From NCBI RefSeq assembly GCF_024198175.1, contig NZ_JAJVKV010000010.1, positions 248,001 through 312,000 on the forward strand: a stretch of 64,000 bases of DNA, given 5' to 3'. A model generated the notes under the pieces. The model had not been told where the DNA came from and searched no databases. It worked only from the letters and a program-made list of their open reading frames with translations. This document shows positions 32,336-40,854 of the stretch, piece by piece. Numbering within the stretch: position 1 is the stretch's first letter; each line of letters starts with the position of its first letter. Source of the DNA: Pyxidicoccus xibeiensis. GTDB taxonomy: Bacteria > Myxococcota > Myxococcia > Myxococcales > Myxococcaceae. Made by a program: the position numbers and the translations under genes.

Positions 32336-33475
32336 TCACCCGGCCCTGGCGCGGGCGTACTCCACCAGCGCCCGGACGACCTCCTCCTGCGAATCCGTCA
32401 GCAGCAGGTGGCGCGCGTACTCCTGTCCCTGGGCGAGCTGGGCCAGCAGGGGGTACACGGGGCGGGTGCGCGTCCAGAACTCCGTGCCCAGGAAGATCAT
32501 CGGGCTGATGACGCCCACCGAGTTGTAGTGGTTCTGGCACGCGTCCTGGAAGATCTCCTGGATGGTGCCCGCGCTGCCCGGCGCGTAGACGATGCCGCCC
32601 TTCGCGATGGTGAGCAGGCCGTCCTCGCGCACGCTGTTGGCGAAGTACTTGGCGATGTGGGTGGCGAACGGGTTGGGCGGCTCGTGCCCGTAGTGCCACG
32701 TGGGGATGCCCAGGCTGTCGCACCAGGGCCGGTCCTCGTCGCGGAGCGGGAAGGCGCGGCGCACCTCGAAGGCGCGGGCCAGCCACTCGCGGTCGGTGTA
32801 GCTGGGGGCCTTGGCGAGGATGGCGAGCCCCGAGTCCAGCTCGGCCTCGGTGCGCCGGGCGAACCAGGCGCCCACGTGGGTGGCCTCCATGGCGCCCGGG
32901 CCGCCGCCGCTGACCATGAAGAACCCCTGGCGGCTCAGCTCGCGGGCCAGCGTCGCCACCGCGCGATAGTCCGGCTGGCCCCGCTTCATGGAGTGGCCGC
33001 CCATGATGGCCACCACCTTGCGCGTGCCGCCCTCCGCGTTGAGCAGGTCCTCCATCGCATCCGTGACGGCATGGTCATGGAGCCGCTGCGCCAGCGTCTC
33101 CAGCAGCGTGGGAGGGTTGCCCCGGCCGTGGGTGGCCCAGTGCGCGTAGACGCGGGCGTCCAGCGTGTCCGCGTACGACTCCGGCCGCGCGAGGTCGAAG
33201 CCGGCGTACAGCTCGTCGGGCGTGTAGAGCGTGCCGCGGTAGGGGTGGTAGGGCAGCCCGGTCAGCGGTGGGAACACCAGGGCCCCGTGCTCCAGGGCGA
33301 CCTGCAGCGCCTCCTTCTCCAGCTCACACCCCAGGAAGACGGTGCCCACGAGCTCGGCGGAGGCCAGCTCGCGCGTGTACCGCCGCAGGTCCAGTCCCTG
33401 GATGACGACGTTGGACAGGTGCGCTCCCGCGCGCAGGTGCCGCTCGAACGCCTCGATGGTCTCTATCTCGATCAC
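32336..33475 (-). CDS. LOG-family (lysine-decarboxylase-like) Rossmann protein
   Basis: 379 residues. The C-terminal 230 residues show the LOG fold: KVVAIMGGHSMKRG (nucleotide loop), GFFMVSGGGPGAMEATHVGAWFA, and YAPGSAGTIQEIFQDAC in place of the canonical PGGxGTxxE, with the glutamate kept. LOG proteins are phosphoribohydrolases that cut nucleotide 5'-monophosphates, releasing cytokinins in plants and adenine-type bases in bacteria. The N-terminal 150 residues are an extension that I associate with the long bacterial PpnN-like branch. It has no signal peptide. The neighbouring genes give no pathway clue. Confidence 0.82.
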   Translation of the reverse strand: MIEIETIEAFERHLRAGAHLSNVVIQGLDLRRYTRELASAELVGTVFLGCELEKEALQVALEHGALVFPPLTGLPYHPYRGTLYTPDELYAGFDLARPESYADTLDARVYAHWATHGRGNPPTLLETLAQRLHDHAVTDAMEDLLNAEGGTRKVVAIMGGHSMKRGQPDYRAVATLARELSRQGFFMVSGGGPGAMEATHVGAWFARRTEAELDSGLAILAKAPSYTDREWLARAFEVRRAFPLRDEDRPWCDSLGIPTWHYGHEPPNPFATHIAKYFANSVREDGLLTIAKGGIVYAPGSAGTIQEIFQDACQNHYNSVGVISPMIFLGTEFWTRTRPVYPLLAQLAQGQEYARHLLLTDSQEEVVRALVEYARARAG

Positions 33476-33504
33476 AGGCGGAGGATTCCACGCCTCGCGC
33501 CCGG

Positions 33505-34482
33505 CTAGAAGAGCACGACCATGGTTCCCTCGGGAACCCGGTCATACAGCGCGGCGATGTCCGGTGTGTGCATCACCACGCAGCCCCAGGACAGCCGACC
33601 ACCGCTGTCCTCCAGCGACCACTCCCCGGCCCAGCCATGAAGGCCGATGCCGCTGCCCAGCCGCGTGGAGGCGTCCGTGGTCTTCCGCGCCGCCCAGTCC
33701 CGGGCAATGCGCTCGCGGGTCTTCGCATCGACGAAGCCACCGGACACGCCCCGGTCCGCGTCCCACGGATTGGGGTAGTTCACCCGCATCCAGTGGCCAC
33801 CGTAGTAGGCGGAGTACGGGCCGGGGATGTCGCCGCGCAGCTTCTGCGTGATGAAGTACATGCCCTTCGGCGTGCGGTTGTCTCCGCGCACCTGCTTGGC
33901 GCCGGCCGCCTGACCGAAGCCGACCTCCATGCGAACCTGCTCGCGGCCCCGCGTGTACAGCCGGAGCTGGAAGTCCGCGTGGGAGATGAGCAGCAGCGCC
34001 GGCTCCTGCGAGGGAACCGGCAGCTTCTCCCTGGAGGCGGTGAAGCGCCGGGCCTCCACGGCGGACAGCGTCTTGCCGGCGTGCAGCGCCACGGCGAGCC
34101 GGGCCTTCTGCCCCACCCGTCCCAGCACCTGCCCTCGCGTGACGCGCGCCCCCGCGCGGACCTGCACCGAGTCGAGCCCCGCATACTCGGAGCGGGCGCG
34201 CAGCAGCGCATGGTTCTCGTAGTACAGGTGCTCCACCACGACGGAGTGCTGACCGACGCCCACCTCCACCACCTGGCCGTGCGCCAGCGCACGCACCTCG
34301 CTGCCGGGACGGGCGGCCGAGACGTCAGGCATGGAGGTGAAACCATCGGCGGGAGGGTACGCGGGGCGCAGGTACGCCTCGAAGGCATCCGGAGCGGGCG
34401 CGTCCGCCGCCAGGACACCCGAAGCGGAGAATGCCAGCACCCAGGCCAGCAGCGCGCGGAGACGGAGCAGGGAGGAGGACAC
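33505..34482 (-). CDS. Exported LytM-like / L,D-transpeptidase fusion
   Basis: 325 residues from GTG 34482. The signal peptide ends near VLAADAP. Residues about 50-140 follow the LytM/M23 beta-sandwich pattern (GQVVEVGVGQHSVVVEHLYYEN, then VQVRAGARVTRGQVLGRVG), but the zinc ligands (HxxxD and HxH) are missing, so it is probably a binding or regulatory domain. Residues about 165-325 are a YkuD L,D-transpeptidase: DNRTPKGMYFI, GLHGWAGEW and the catalytic GGRLSWGCVVMH (Cys about 301). YkuD enzymes make 3-3 peptidoglycan crosslinks or attach lipoproteins. A larger reading frame upstream is a shadow. Confidence 0.83.
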   Translation of the reverse strand: MSSSLLRLRALLAWVLAFSASGVLAADAPAPDAFEAYLRPAYPPADGFTSMPDVSAARPGSEVRALAHGQVVEVGVGQHSVVVEHLYYENHALLRARSEYAGLDSVQVRAGARVTRGQVLGRVGQKARLAVALHAGKTLSAVEARRFTASREKLPVPSQEPALLLISHADFQLRLYTRGREQVRMEVGFGQAAGAKQVRGDNRTPKGMYFITQKLRGDIPGPYSAYYGGHWMRVNYPNPWDADRGVSGGFVDAKTRERIARDWAARKTTDASTRLGSGIGLHGWAGEWSLEDSGGRLSWGCVVMHTPDIAALYDRVPEGTMVVLF

Positions 34483-34517
34483 GGGAGGTGGACACTCGTG
34501 CCCCGGCGGGGGTTCCG

Positions 34518-36779
34518 TCAACGGCGCGCGTCGAGCGCCCGGAGCGCGGCCTCCGCCTGGAGCTGCTCCGGGCGGGCCCCGGCCGCCGCGGCCTCCTGGG
34601 CGGCGAGCTGGAGCTGTCGCCCGGCCTCCTCCAGCTCTCCGAGGCGCAGCTGCGCCCGTCCCAGGACGCAGCGCAGCAGGGACTTCAGCCTGCCGTCCTC
34701 CAGCACGGCGGCGAGCTGGAGCCCCCGCACGGCGTCCTCCTTCGCCAGCTCCGGCGCGTCCGCCTGCGTGTGCAGCAGCGCCAGCCCGTGGTGGGTGTAC
34801 GCCATGCCCCAGCGGTCCCCCGTGCGTGACTTGACGTCCAGCGCGAGCTGGAAGAAGTGCGTCGCCCGCTCCCGGTCTCCCGCGCGAGCGTGGGCATCTC
34901 CCAGGCTGAAGAGGGCGATGGAATGCTCCCAGGTGTCTCCGGAGCGCTCGCTCCAGCGCAGCACCGCGCCGTACTCCAGCGTGGCCTGCTCCGGCTGCCC
35001 CAGCCCCATCAGCACGTCGCCCATGGCCCGGTGCAGCGCGGCCTCCACGCTGGCCCGCGTCGGGCCCGTCTCCTGAGGCGCCAGCCGCAGCCGCTCGCGC
35101 GCGAGGCGAAGCCGGGTGCGCGCCTGCTCGAAGCGCCCCAGCGCGCACAGCGCCAGTGAGGCGTGCGCATCCAGGGCAGCCGCCAGCGTGGGCACCGCCT
35201 CCAGTCCCTCGCGGTGGCCCTCCTCCCCCAGCGCCACCACCTCCTCGTGGCGGCCGAGCGACAGCAGCACCGAGGCCAGCTTGTCCAGCCGGCGCGCCCG
35301 GTCCTCCGGCGCGGGCGCCCGCCCCTGGGTGTCGAGCGAGCGCGCATTGCGCCACGCATACTCCGCCTCGGGCCGCTCTCCGGCCAGCCGGTGCGCATCC
35401 CCCATGTGCTCCCAGAGCACGCGCAGCCACGCCCGGGACGTCTCCGGCTCCAGCCCGAGCGCCATCCCTATCGAGAAGCGGTACACGCCCAGCGCGGTGA
35501 CGGGCTCCAGGGCCGCGCGGTGCCAGCCCGCCAGCTCCAGCAGGTGGGGCAGCGCGCGCTCCGGCAGGCCCGCGGAGAGCCAGTGCCGGGCCAGCTCCAC
35601 GCAGCAGCGGCGGCGCAGCTCCACCGGCAGCGCCTCGTACGCCTCCGCGGCGCGGCGGTGCAGCGCGGGTGCGTCCGGCGCGGCCTCATGCTCCAGGACG
35701 CTGGCGGCCCACGTGTACCGTCCCCCCGCGACGGCCCGCAGCCACCCGCCCACCTCCAGCCACGCCAGCGGCGTGTACCCGCCCACCAGCGCGCCCAGCA
35801 CGGGCCGGGGAAAGGAGGGCCCGAGCACCGACGCGGCCTGCAGCGCCTCGCGCTGGACGGGGGACAGCGACTCCAGCCGCGCGGTGAGCGCCTCCGCCCC
35901 CGTGCGCGGCGCCTCCGCTTCGGGCTGCTCCTCGTGGAGGGTGATGGCGTGGAGCAGGTGCAGTGGGTGCCCCGCGGCACAGCGGAGCAACCCCTCGCGC
36001 ATGTCCGGTGACACCTCCGCGTGGGAGGGCAGCCGCTGCGCGTACAGCGAGGAGGCCTCCTCCGGGCCCAGCGGCTCCACGCTCAGCACCGTCGCCGACA
36101 CCGGCACGGGCGCGGTGCCGCCGGGCCGCTGGAGCACCAGCAGGAGCAGCGGGGTGTGGAGGAGCCGTCCCACCAGGGCCTCGATGAGCGCATGGCTGAG
36201 CGGGTCCGCGTGCTGCCAGTCCTCCAGCACGAGCAGCCGGGGACGGCGGTGGGGCATCAGCGCATGACACAGGGCATCGAGCAGCGCGGTGCGCTCGGCC
36301 GCGAGGCTCGCGGGAACGCCCTGCCGCTCACGCCCCTCCAGGAACCGGCCCAGCAGCTCCGCCTCCGAGCTGGACACGCGCCCCACGCCCGTCGGCGGCT
36401 GCAGGCCCCGGGTGGCATCCAGCAGCTCGCGAAAAGGGCCCGCGGGCGTCCCGGGCAGGGCCATGCCACTGCCCTCCCACACCTCGAAGCCCTCGCCGGC
36501 CAGCCGCTCCACCAGCGCGTCCTTCAGCCGCGACTTGCCCAGCCCCGCCTCTCCCACCAGCCACACCGCGTGGCCCAGCCCGCGCCGTGCCTCCGCCGCG
36601 AGCGCCATCAGCCGGCCCAGCTGCGGGCCCCGCCCCACGAGCGGCGGCTGGCACACCGTCGGTGCCCACCGTCGCACGGGTGCGCCCCGTGGCACGCCGG
36701 AAGCAGCGCGGGGACACGCGAGGGCGCCCGCCGGTATCCGGGTTCCACAGGCCACACAAATGCCCGAGGACGAGGCCAT
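34518..36779 (-). CDS. AAA-type ATPase with TPR repeats (signal-transduction STAND-like)
   Basis: 753 residues from ATG 36779 (ribosome site GGGAGG). The N-terminus has an incomplete zinc ribbon (C8, C11, C22; fourth Cys missing). The AAA_16/STAND-type ATPase follows: PLVGRGPQLGRL, Walker A GEAGLGKS (76-83), Walker B-like RLLVLEDWQHAD, then a helical region. From about 430 to the end are TPR repeats (ALFSLGDAHARAGDRERATHFFQLAL, LLHTQADAPELAKEDAVRGL). There is no HTH or cyclase domain. Proteins like this are common in myxobacteria as kinase or regulator modules. Its target is unknown. The upstream 428-bp gap is shared with the divergent polysaccharide lyase. Confidence 0.8.
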   Translation of the reverse strand: MASSSGICVACGTRIPAGALACPRAASGVPRGAPVRRWAPTVCQPPLVGRGPQLGRLMALAAEARRGLGHAVWLVGEAGLGKSRLKDALVERLAGEGFEVWEGSGMALPGTPAGPFRELLDATRGLQPPTGVGRVSSSEAELLGRFLEGRERQGVPASLAAERTALLDALCHALMPHRRPRLLVLEDWQHADPLSHALIEALVGRLLHTPLLLLVLQRPGGTAPVPVSATVLSVEPLGPEEASSLYAQRLPSHAEVSPDMREGLLRCAAGHPLHLLHAITLHEEQPEAEAPRTGAEALTARLESLSPVQREALQAASVLGPSFPRPVLGALVGGYTPLAWLEVGGWLRAVAGGRYTWAASVLEHEAAPDAPALHRRAAEAYEALPVELRRRCCVELARHWLSAGLPERALPHLLELAGWHRAALEPVTALGVYRFSIGMALGLEPETSRAWLRVLWEHMGDAHRLAGERPEAEYAWRNARSLDTQGRAPAPEDRARRLDKLASVLLSLGRHEEVVALGEEGHREGLEAVPTLAAALDAHASLALCALGRFEQARTRLRLARERLRLAPQETGPTRASVEAALHRAMGDVLMGLGQPEQATLEYGAVLRWSERSGDTWEHSIALFSLGDAHARAGDRERATHFFQLALDVKSRTGDRWGMAYTHHGLALLHTQADAPELAKEDAVRGLQLAAVLEDGRLKSLLRCVLGRAQLRLGELEEAGRQLQLAAQEAAAAGARPEQLQAEAALRALDARR

Positions 36780-37207
36780 GGCCCACCTCCCAATGCGGAA
36801 TGCTGCGGTGTGGATGGAGCGCCGAGCCCCCGCGCGACCTCGGTGCGACCCGGACGTTTTAACGCCCCGGGTCGCCCCCGCGCCTCGCGCCCCGGGGTGG
36901 TGCGAGTGTCGACTCCACACAGCACACACGGACCTCCGGGTAGGCCTCACCCGTCATGTCCATACAATTACAATCAAGCTGCTTTTGATTACATGTAAAC
37001 ATGTGTCGCCCACTCTGCCGGTGGGCAGGCAGGCTCACTCCCGATGTGTTGAGTACGAAATACATCTGCCCGATACTCGTTGTCGTCGCAGCGCGGCAGA
37101 CTGGCCGCGTCCTTGGAGAAGCCCCCACAGCAAAGCCAAACACCCGCCCGCCCGCGCTCCGCGGCGCGGCTTCACTCCCCGTCTGTCTTTACCCCCAGAG
37201 AGCCCAC
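36780..37207. other. Divergent intergenic region with AT-rich island
   Basis: 428 bp between two divergent genes. An AT-rich island at about 36960-37006 contrasts sharply with the surroundings. It holds an inverted repeat AATCAA (36972-36977) / TTGATT (36985-36990) and the direct palindromes ACATGT (36991-36996 and 36999-37004). A hairpin GCCCAC / GTGGGC follows at 37008-37026, before the probable lyase promoter. No gene is seen here. Confidence 0.55.
37049..37077 (+). promoter_or_regulatory. Candidate promoter of the polysaccharide lyase gene
   Basis: TTGAGT at 37049-37054, a 17-base spacer, and GATACT at 37072-37077, facing the lyase gene that starts at 37208. The palindromic AT-rich island 45-90 bases upstream could bind a regulator. 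Judged by eye only. Confidence 0.4.
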
Positions 37208-38458
37208 ATGACGCACCTGAAGAACACCCTCCTGCTGGCTGGAGCGCTGCTCGGTATCGGCGCCGTTGGCTGTGGCGACTACACCCCCACCGAGGAGACG
37301 GGGGAGGCCCCGGAGTCCCTGGGCGTCTCGGCCGAGGCGCTCACCGCGTCGAACTGCACGCAGCTCACCGCCACGTCGGTCATCGCCAACGGCAACGACG
37401 GCAACGTCCCCGCGAACACGATGGACGACCGGCTGGACACGCGCTGGAGCCAGCTCGGCAAGGGTGCGTGGATTGACTACGACCTGGGCGCCACGAAGAC
37501 GGTGGCGGGTGCCGCCATCGCCTGGCACGGCGGCAACACGCGCGCCAACACCTTCACCGTGGCGGTGTCCACGGACGGCATCAACTACACGCAGGTCTAC
37601 AGCGGCACCAGCAGTGGCACGACGACCAACGCGGAGACCTACACCTTCCCGGCCGTCTCCGCCCGCCGGCTGCGCATCTACGTCAACGGCAACACGCTGA
37701 ACGACTGGGCCAGCATCGCCGAGGCGCGCGCCTGCGCCGGCACCGTGACGCAGCCGCCTCCGACGACGCCTCCCCCGACGGGCTCCAGCGTGGTGTGGGT
37801 GGGTGACTTCGAGACGAACAACCTGGCCCAGTGGACCAAGACGCAGATGGTGAGCGCGGACCGGCTCGCGCTGGTGGCCTCGCCGCTGCGCCAGGGCCGC
37901 TACGCCATCAAGACGACAGTGAAGCACGGCGACGACCCCATCAACTCCAGCGGCAACCGCAACGAGCTGGTGCGGATGACGCGCGAGCCGGTGGGCTCCG
38001 AGTTCTACTACCGCTGGAGCACGATGTTCGACTCCACGTTCCCGAGCGCGAAGACGTGGCAGCTCTTCACCCAGTGGCACCATGAGGGTGACTCCGGCTC
38101 GCCGCCGGTGGAGTTCTACGTCTACGGCGAGGAGGTTCGCCTCAACATCGGCGGCAGCCCGGGCGTCATCGTCTGGCGCACGCCGCTGGTGCGCGGCCAG
38201 TGGCAGGACTTCATCTTCCACGTGAAGTGGTCGCCGGACGCGAGCGTGGGCTTCGTGGAGCTGTACCTCAACGGCAAGCTGGTGATGCCCAAGCGCTTCA
38301 TCGCTACCCAGTTCTCCGGGCAGCTCAACTACCTGAAGGTGGGCCTGTACCGGAACGACACCATCACCCAGACGGGCATCGTCTACCACGACGGGTGGAC
38401 CATGGCCCGCAGGCTGGAGGACGTGCTCAACCCGACGACGGTCCTCACCGCGCCGTAG
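37208..38458 (+). CDS. Lipoprotein polysaccharide lyase with discoidin (F5/8 type C) domain
   Basis: 416 residues from ATG 37208. The lipobox is GAVGC, putting it on a membrane surface. Residues about 48-155 form a discoidin/F5-8C carbohydrate-binding domain ([20 protein letters not shown], then [21 protein letters not shown]). A Thr/Pro linker leads to a heparin-lyase-I-like beta-jelly-roll ([67 protein letters not shown]). This family cleaves uronate-containing polysaccharides. It lies alone behind its own promoter. A role in degrading prey or plant polysaccharide is likely. Confidence 0.88.
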   Translation: MTHLKNTLLLAGALLGIGAVGCGDYTPTEETGEAPESLGVSAEALTASNCTQLTATSVIANGNDGNVPANTMDDRLDTRWSQLGKGAWIDYDLGATKTVAGAAIAWHGGNTRANTFTVAVSTDGINYTQVYSGTSSGTTTNAETYTFPAVSARRLRIYVNGNTLNDWASIAEARACAGTVTQPPPTTPPPTGSSVVWVGDFETNNLAQWTKTQMVSADRLALVASPLRQGRYAIKTTVKHGDDPINSSGNRNELVRMTREPVGSEFYYRWSTMFDSTFPSAKTWQLFTQWHHEGDSGSPPVEFYVYGEEVRLNIGGSPGVIVWRTPLVRGQWQDFIFHVKWSPDASVGFVELYLNGKLVMPKRFIATQFSGQLNYLKVGLYRNDTITQTGIVYHDGWTMARRLEDVLNPTTVLTAP

Positions 38459-38544
38459 CGGCTGCCCGCCAGCCGACACTGGAAGTCCCACCGGGTCGGA
38501 GTCCGTGCCCCCGCGCGGCTCCGGCCCGGAGTAGCTTCGTGGGC

Positions 38545-38862
38545 ATGGCCCACACCCTGCTGGTCGTGCACGTCCAGGTCCACGTGAAGCCGGAGCACGT
38601 GGAAGCCTTCCGCGAAGCCACCCTGGCCAATGCGCGGGAGAGCGTGAAGGAGCCCGGCATCGCCCGCTTCGACGTCATGCAGGACGTCGATGACGCCACG
38701 CGCTTCGTGCTGGTGGAGGCGTACCGGACGCCCCAGGCCCCGGCCGCGCACAAGGAGACGGCCCACTACCTCACCTGGCGCGACACGGTGGCGCCGATGA
38801 TGGCGGAGCCGCGCACCAGCCGGAAGTTCGTCAACCGCTTCCCCGACGACGCCGGGTGGTGA
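38545..38862 (+). CDS. ABM-domain monooxygenase-like protein
   Basis: 105 residues, a single antibiotic-biosynthesis-monooxygenase (ABM) ferredoxin-like fold: [66 protein letters not shown], ending FVNRF. Related proteins are LsrG and small quinol monooxygenases. It stops one base before the GTG of the Fe-ADH gene, so the two are co-transcribed. With the downstream maleylacetate-reductase-like and dienelactone-hydrolase-like genes it suggests aromatic or quinol turnover. Confidence 0.83.
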   Translation: MAHTLLVVHVQVHVKPEHVEAFREATLANARESVKEPGIARFDVMQDVDDATRFVLVEAYRTPQAPAAHKETAHYLTWRDTVAPMMAEPRTSRKFVNRFPDDAGW

Positions 38863-38863
38863 C

Positions 38864-40030
38864 GTGAGCGTCCTCGCCTTCGAGTTCGCCACCGCCACCC
38901 GCATCGTCTTCGGCCCCGGCCGCGCGGCCGAGGCCCCCGAGGCCGTGCGCGCCCTGGGTGGGAGCCGGGTGCTGCTCGTCACGGGGAAGGACCCGACGCG
39001 GGCGCGCGCCCTGCAGGAAGGGCTGGAGCGGCTGGGCGTGCCCGTCCGCGTCTTCTCCGTGGACGGAGAGCCCACGGTGGAGCTGGCGCGGGAAGGCACG
39101 GCGGCGGCGGTGGAGTCCGGCTGTGACGCCGTGGTGGCGTTCGGCGGGGGCAGCGCGCTGGACGCGGGGAAGGCCATCGCCGCGCTGGCCGCCAACGGGG
39201 GAGACCCGCTGGACTACCTGGAGGTCATTGGCCGGGGAAAGCCGCTCACCCGCCCGGCGCTGCCCTTCGTGGCCATTCCCACCACGGCGGGCACGGGCTC
39301 GGAGGTGACGCGCAACGCGGTGCTGGGCTCGAGGGAGTCGAAGGTGAAGGCCAGCCTGCGCAGTCCGCACATGCTGCCGCGCCTGGCGCTGGTGGACCCG
39401 GACCTGCTCATCGGCGCGCCGTCGGTGGTGCTGGCCGCCAGCGGGATGGACGCCCTGTCGCAGCTCATCGAGCCGTTCCTCTCCGCGCGGGCCAACCCGC
39501 TCACGGATGCGCTGGCCCGTGAGGGCATGCGCCGCTCGGCGCGCTCGCTGCGGCGCGCGGTGCTGGAGGGGCCGGACGCGGCCATGCGCGAGGACCTGGC
39601 GGCGGCGAGCCTCTTCGGCGGGCTGTGCCTGGCCAACTCGGGCCTGGGCGCGGTGCATGGCTTCGCGGCGCCGGTAGGCGGCATGTACGACGCGCCCCAC
39701 GGTGCGGTGTGTGCGGCGCTGTTGCCTGCGGTGCTGGACGTGAATCTGCGAGCCCTCCGTGCGCGCGCCCCGGAGCACCCCGCGGTGCCGCGCTTCCAGG
39801 AGGTGGCGGTGCTGCTCACGGGCCGGGCCGACGCTCGCGCCGAGGATGCCCTGGCCTGGGTGGAGGACCTGCGCGTCGCGCTCCGCGTGCCGGGGCTGGG
39901 GCGCTACGGGCTGACGGCGGCGGAAGTCCCGGCGCTGGTGGCGAAGGCGAAGAATGCGAGCAGCATGAAGGCCAACCCCCTGTTACTCACGGACGCCGAG
40001 CTCACGGAAATCGCCACACGCTCGATGTAG
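38864..40030 (+). CDS. Iron-containing alcohol dehydrogenase / maleylacetate-reductase-like
   Basis: 388 residues from GTG 38864. Nucleotide-binding core: AVVAFGGGSALDAGKAIA; family signature around FVAIPTTAGTGSEVTRNAV; metal ligands in AASGMDALSQLIEPFL and GAVHGFAAPVGGMYDAPHGAVCAALLP. The ARAPEHPAVPRFQEVA end fits the short Fe-ADH branch that includes maleylacetate reductases, which reduce maleylacetate to 3-oxoadipate. Specificity cannot be read from sequence alone. It lies between the ABM protein and the dienelactone-hydrolase-like gene. Confidence 0.85.
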   Translation: MSVLAFEFATATRIVFGPGRAAEAPEAVRALGGSRVLLVTGKDPTRARALQEGLERLGVPVRVFSVDGEPTVELAREGTAAAVESGCDAVVAFGGGSALDAGKAIAALAANGGDPLDYLEVIGRGKPLTRPALPFVAIPTTAGTGSEVTRNAVLGSRESKVKASLRSPHMLPRLALVDPDLLIGAPSVVLAASGMDALSQLIEPFLSARANPLTDALAREGMRRSARSLRRAVLEGPDAAMREDLAAASLFGGLCLANSGLGAVHGFAAPVGGMYDAPHGAVCAALLPAVLDVNLRALRARAPEHPAVPRFQEVAVLLTGRADARAEDALAWVEDLRVALRVPGLGRYGLTAAEVPALVAKAKNASSMKANPLLLTDAELTEIATRSM

Positions 40031-40076
40031 CGCGCATCGGCCGGCAACTGGCCCGGCCTGGAAGGACACCGAGGAC

Positions 40077-40823
40077 ATGCAAGACATCGACATCAAGACC
40101 GCGGACGGAACGATGGACGCGAAGCTGTTCCAGCCCGAGCAGGGCCAGGGCTCGGGTCCGTGGCCCGCGGTCATCATGATTCCGGATGCCTTCGGAATCC
40201 GGCCGGTCTTCGAGGAGATGGCGAAGCGGCTCGCGTCCGAGGGCTACGTGGTGCTGCTGCGGAACCCCTTCTACCGGAACGGGCATGCGTCGAAGCTCGA
40301 CCTCAAGGGCTCGTTCGAGGAGGAGGTGTTCCGCAAGCGCATCTACGGGCTCATCGGCACCCTGACGCCGCAGGCGCTGAAGACGGACGCGGCGGCGGAG
40401 CTGGACTTCCTCTCGAAGCACCCGGCGGTGAAGGGCCCGAAGGCGGGCGTGGCGGGGTACTGCTTCAGCGGCGGCATCGCGGTGCGCATGGCGGCGGACT
40501 TCCCGGAGCGTATCGCTGCGGCGGCGTCCTCGCATGGAGGGCGGCTGGCCACGGACTCGCCCGACAGCCCCCACCTGCTGGTCGGCAAGGTGAAGGGCGA
40601 GCTGTACTTCGGCCATGCGGACAACGACGGCTCCATGCCGGCCGAGGCCATCCAGAAGCTGGACGCGGCGCTGAAGCAGTCGGGCGTCAAGCACGTGTCC
40701 GAGCTGTACCCGGGTGCGCGCCATGGCTACTCCGTGCCGGGTTCGGCCGCGTACGACAAGGACACGGCCGAGACGCACTGGCGCAGGCTGCTGGACTTGT
40801 TCGGCAGGACGCTGCGGGGCTGA
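40077..40823 (+). CDS. Dienelactone hydrolase family protein
   Basis: 248 residues, alpha/beta hydrolase. The nucleophile elbow GYCFSGG carries the cysteine typical of dienelactone hydrolases; the acid lies in FGHADNDGSMP and the base His in PGARHGYSVPG. These enzymes open dienelactones to maleylacetate. The gene follows the maleylacetate-reductase-like gene by 46 bp, which is the order expected of the end of a modified ortho-cleavage pathway. No ring-cleaving dioxygenase is in the window, so the upstream steps would have to lie elsewhere. Confidence 0.87.
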   Translation: MQDIDIKTADGTMDAKLFQPEQGQGSGPWPAVIMIPDAFGIRPVFEEMAKRLASEGYVVLLRNPFYRNGHASKLDLKGSFEEEVFRKRIYGLIGTLTPQALKTDAAAELDFLSKHPAVKGPKAGVAGYCFSGGIAVRMAADFPERIAAAASSHGGRLATDSPDSPHLLVGKVKGELYFGHADNDGSMPAEAIQKLDAALKQSGVKHVSELYPGARHGYSVPGSAAYDKDTAETHWRRLLDLFGRTLRG

Positions 40824-40854
40824 GCTGGCGCGGCAACCGGGGCAAGCCCAACAC

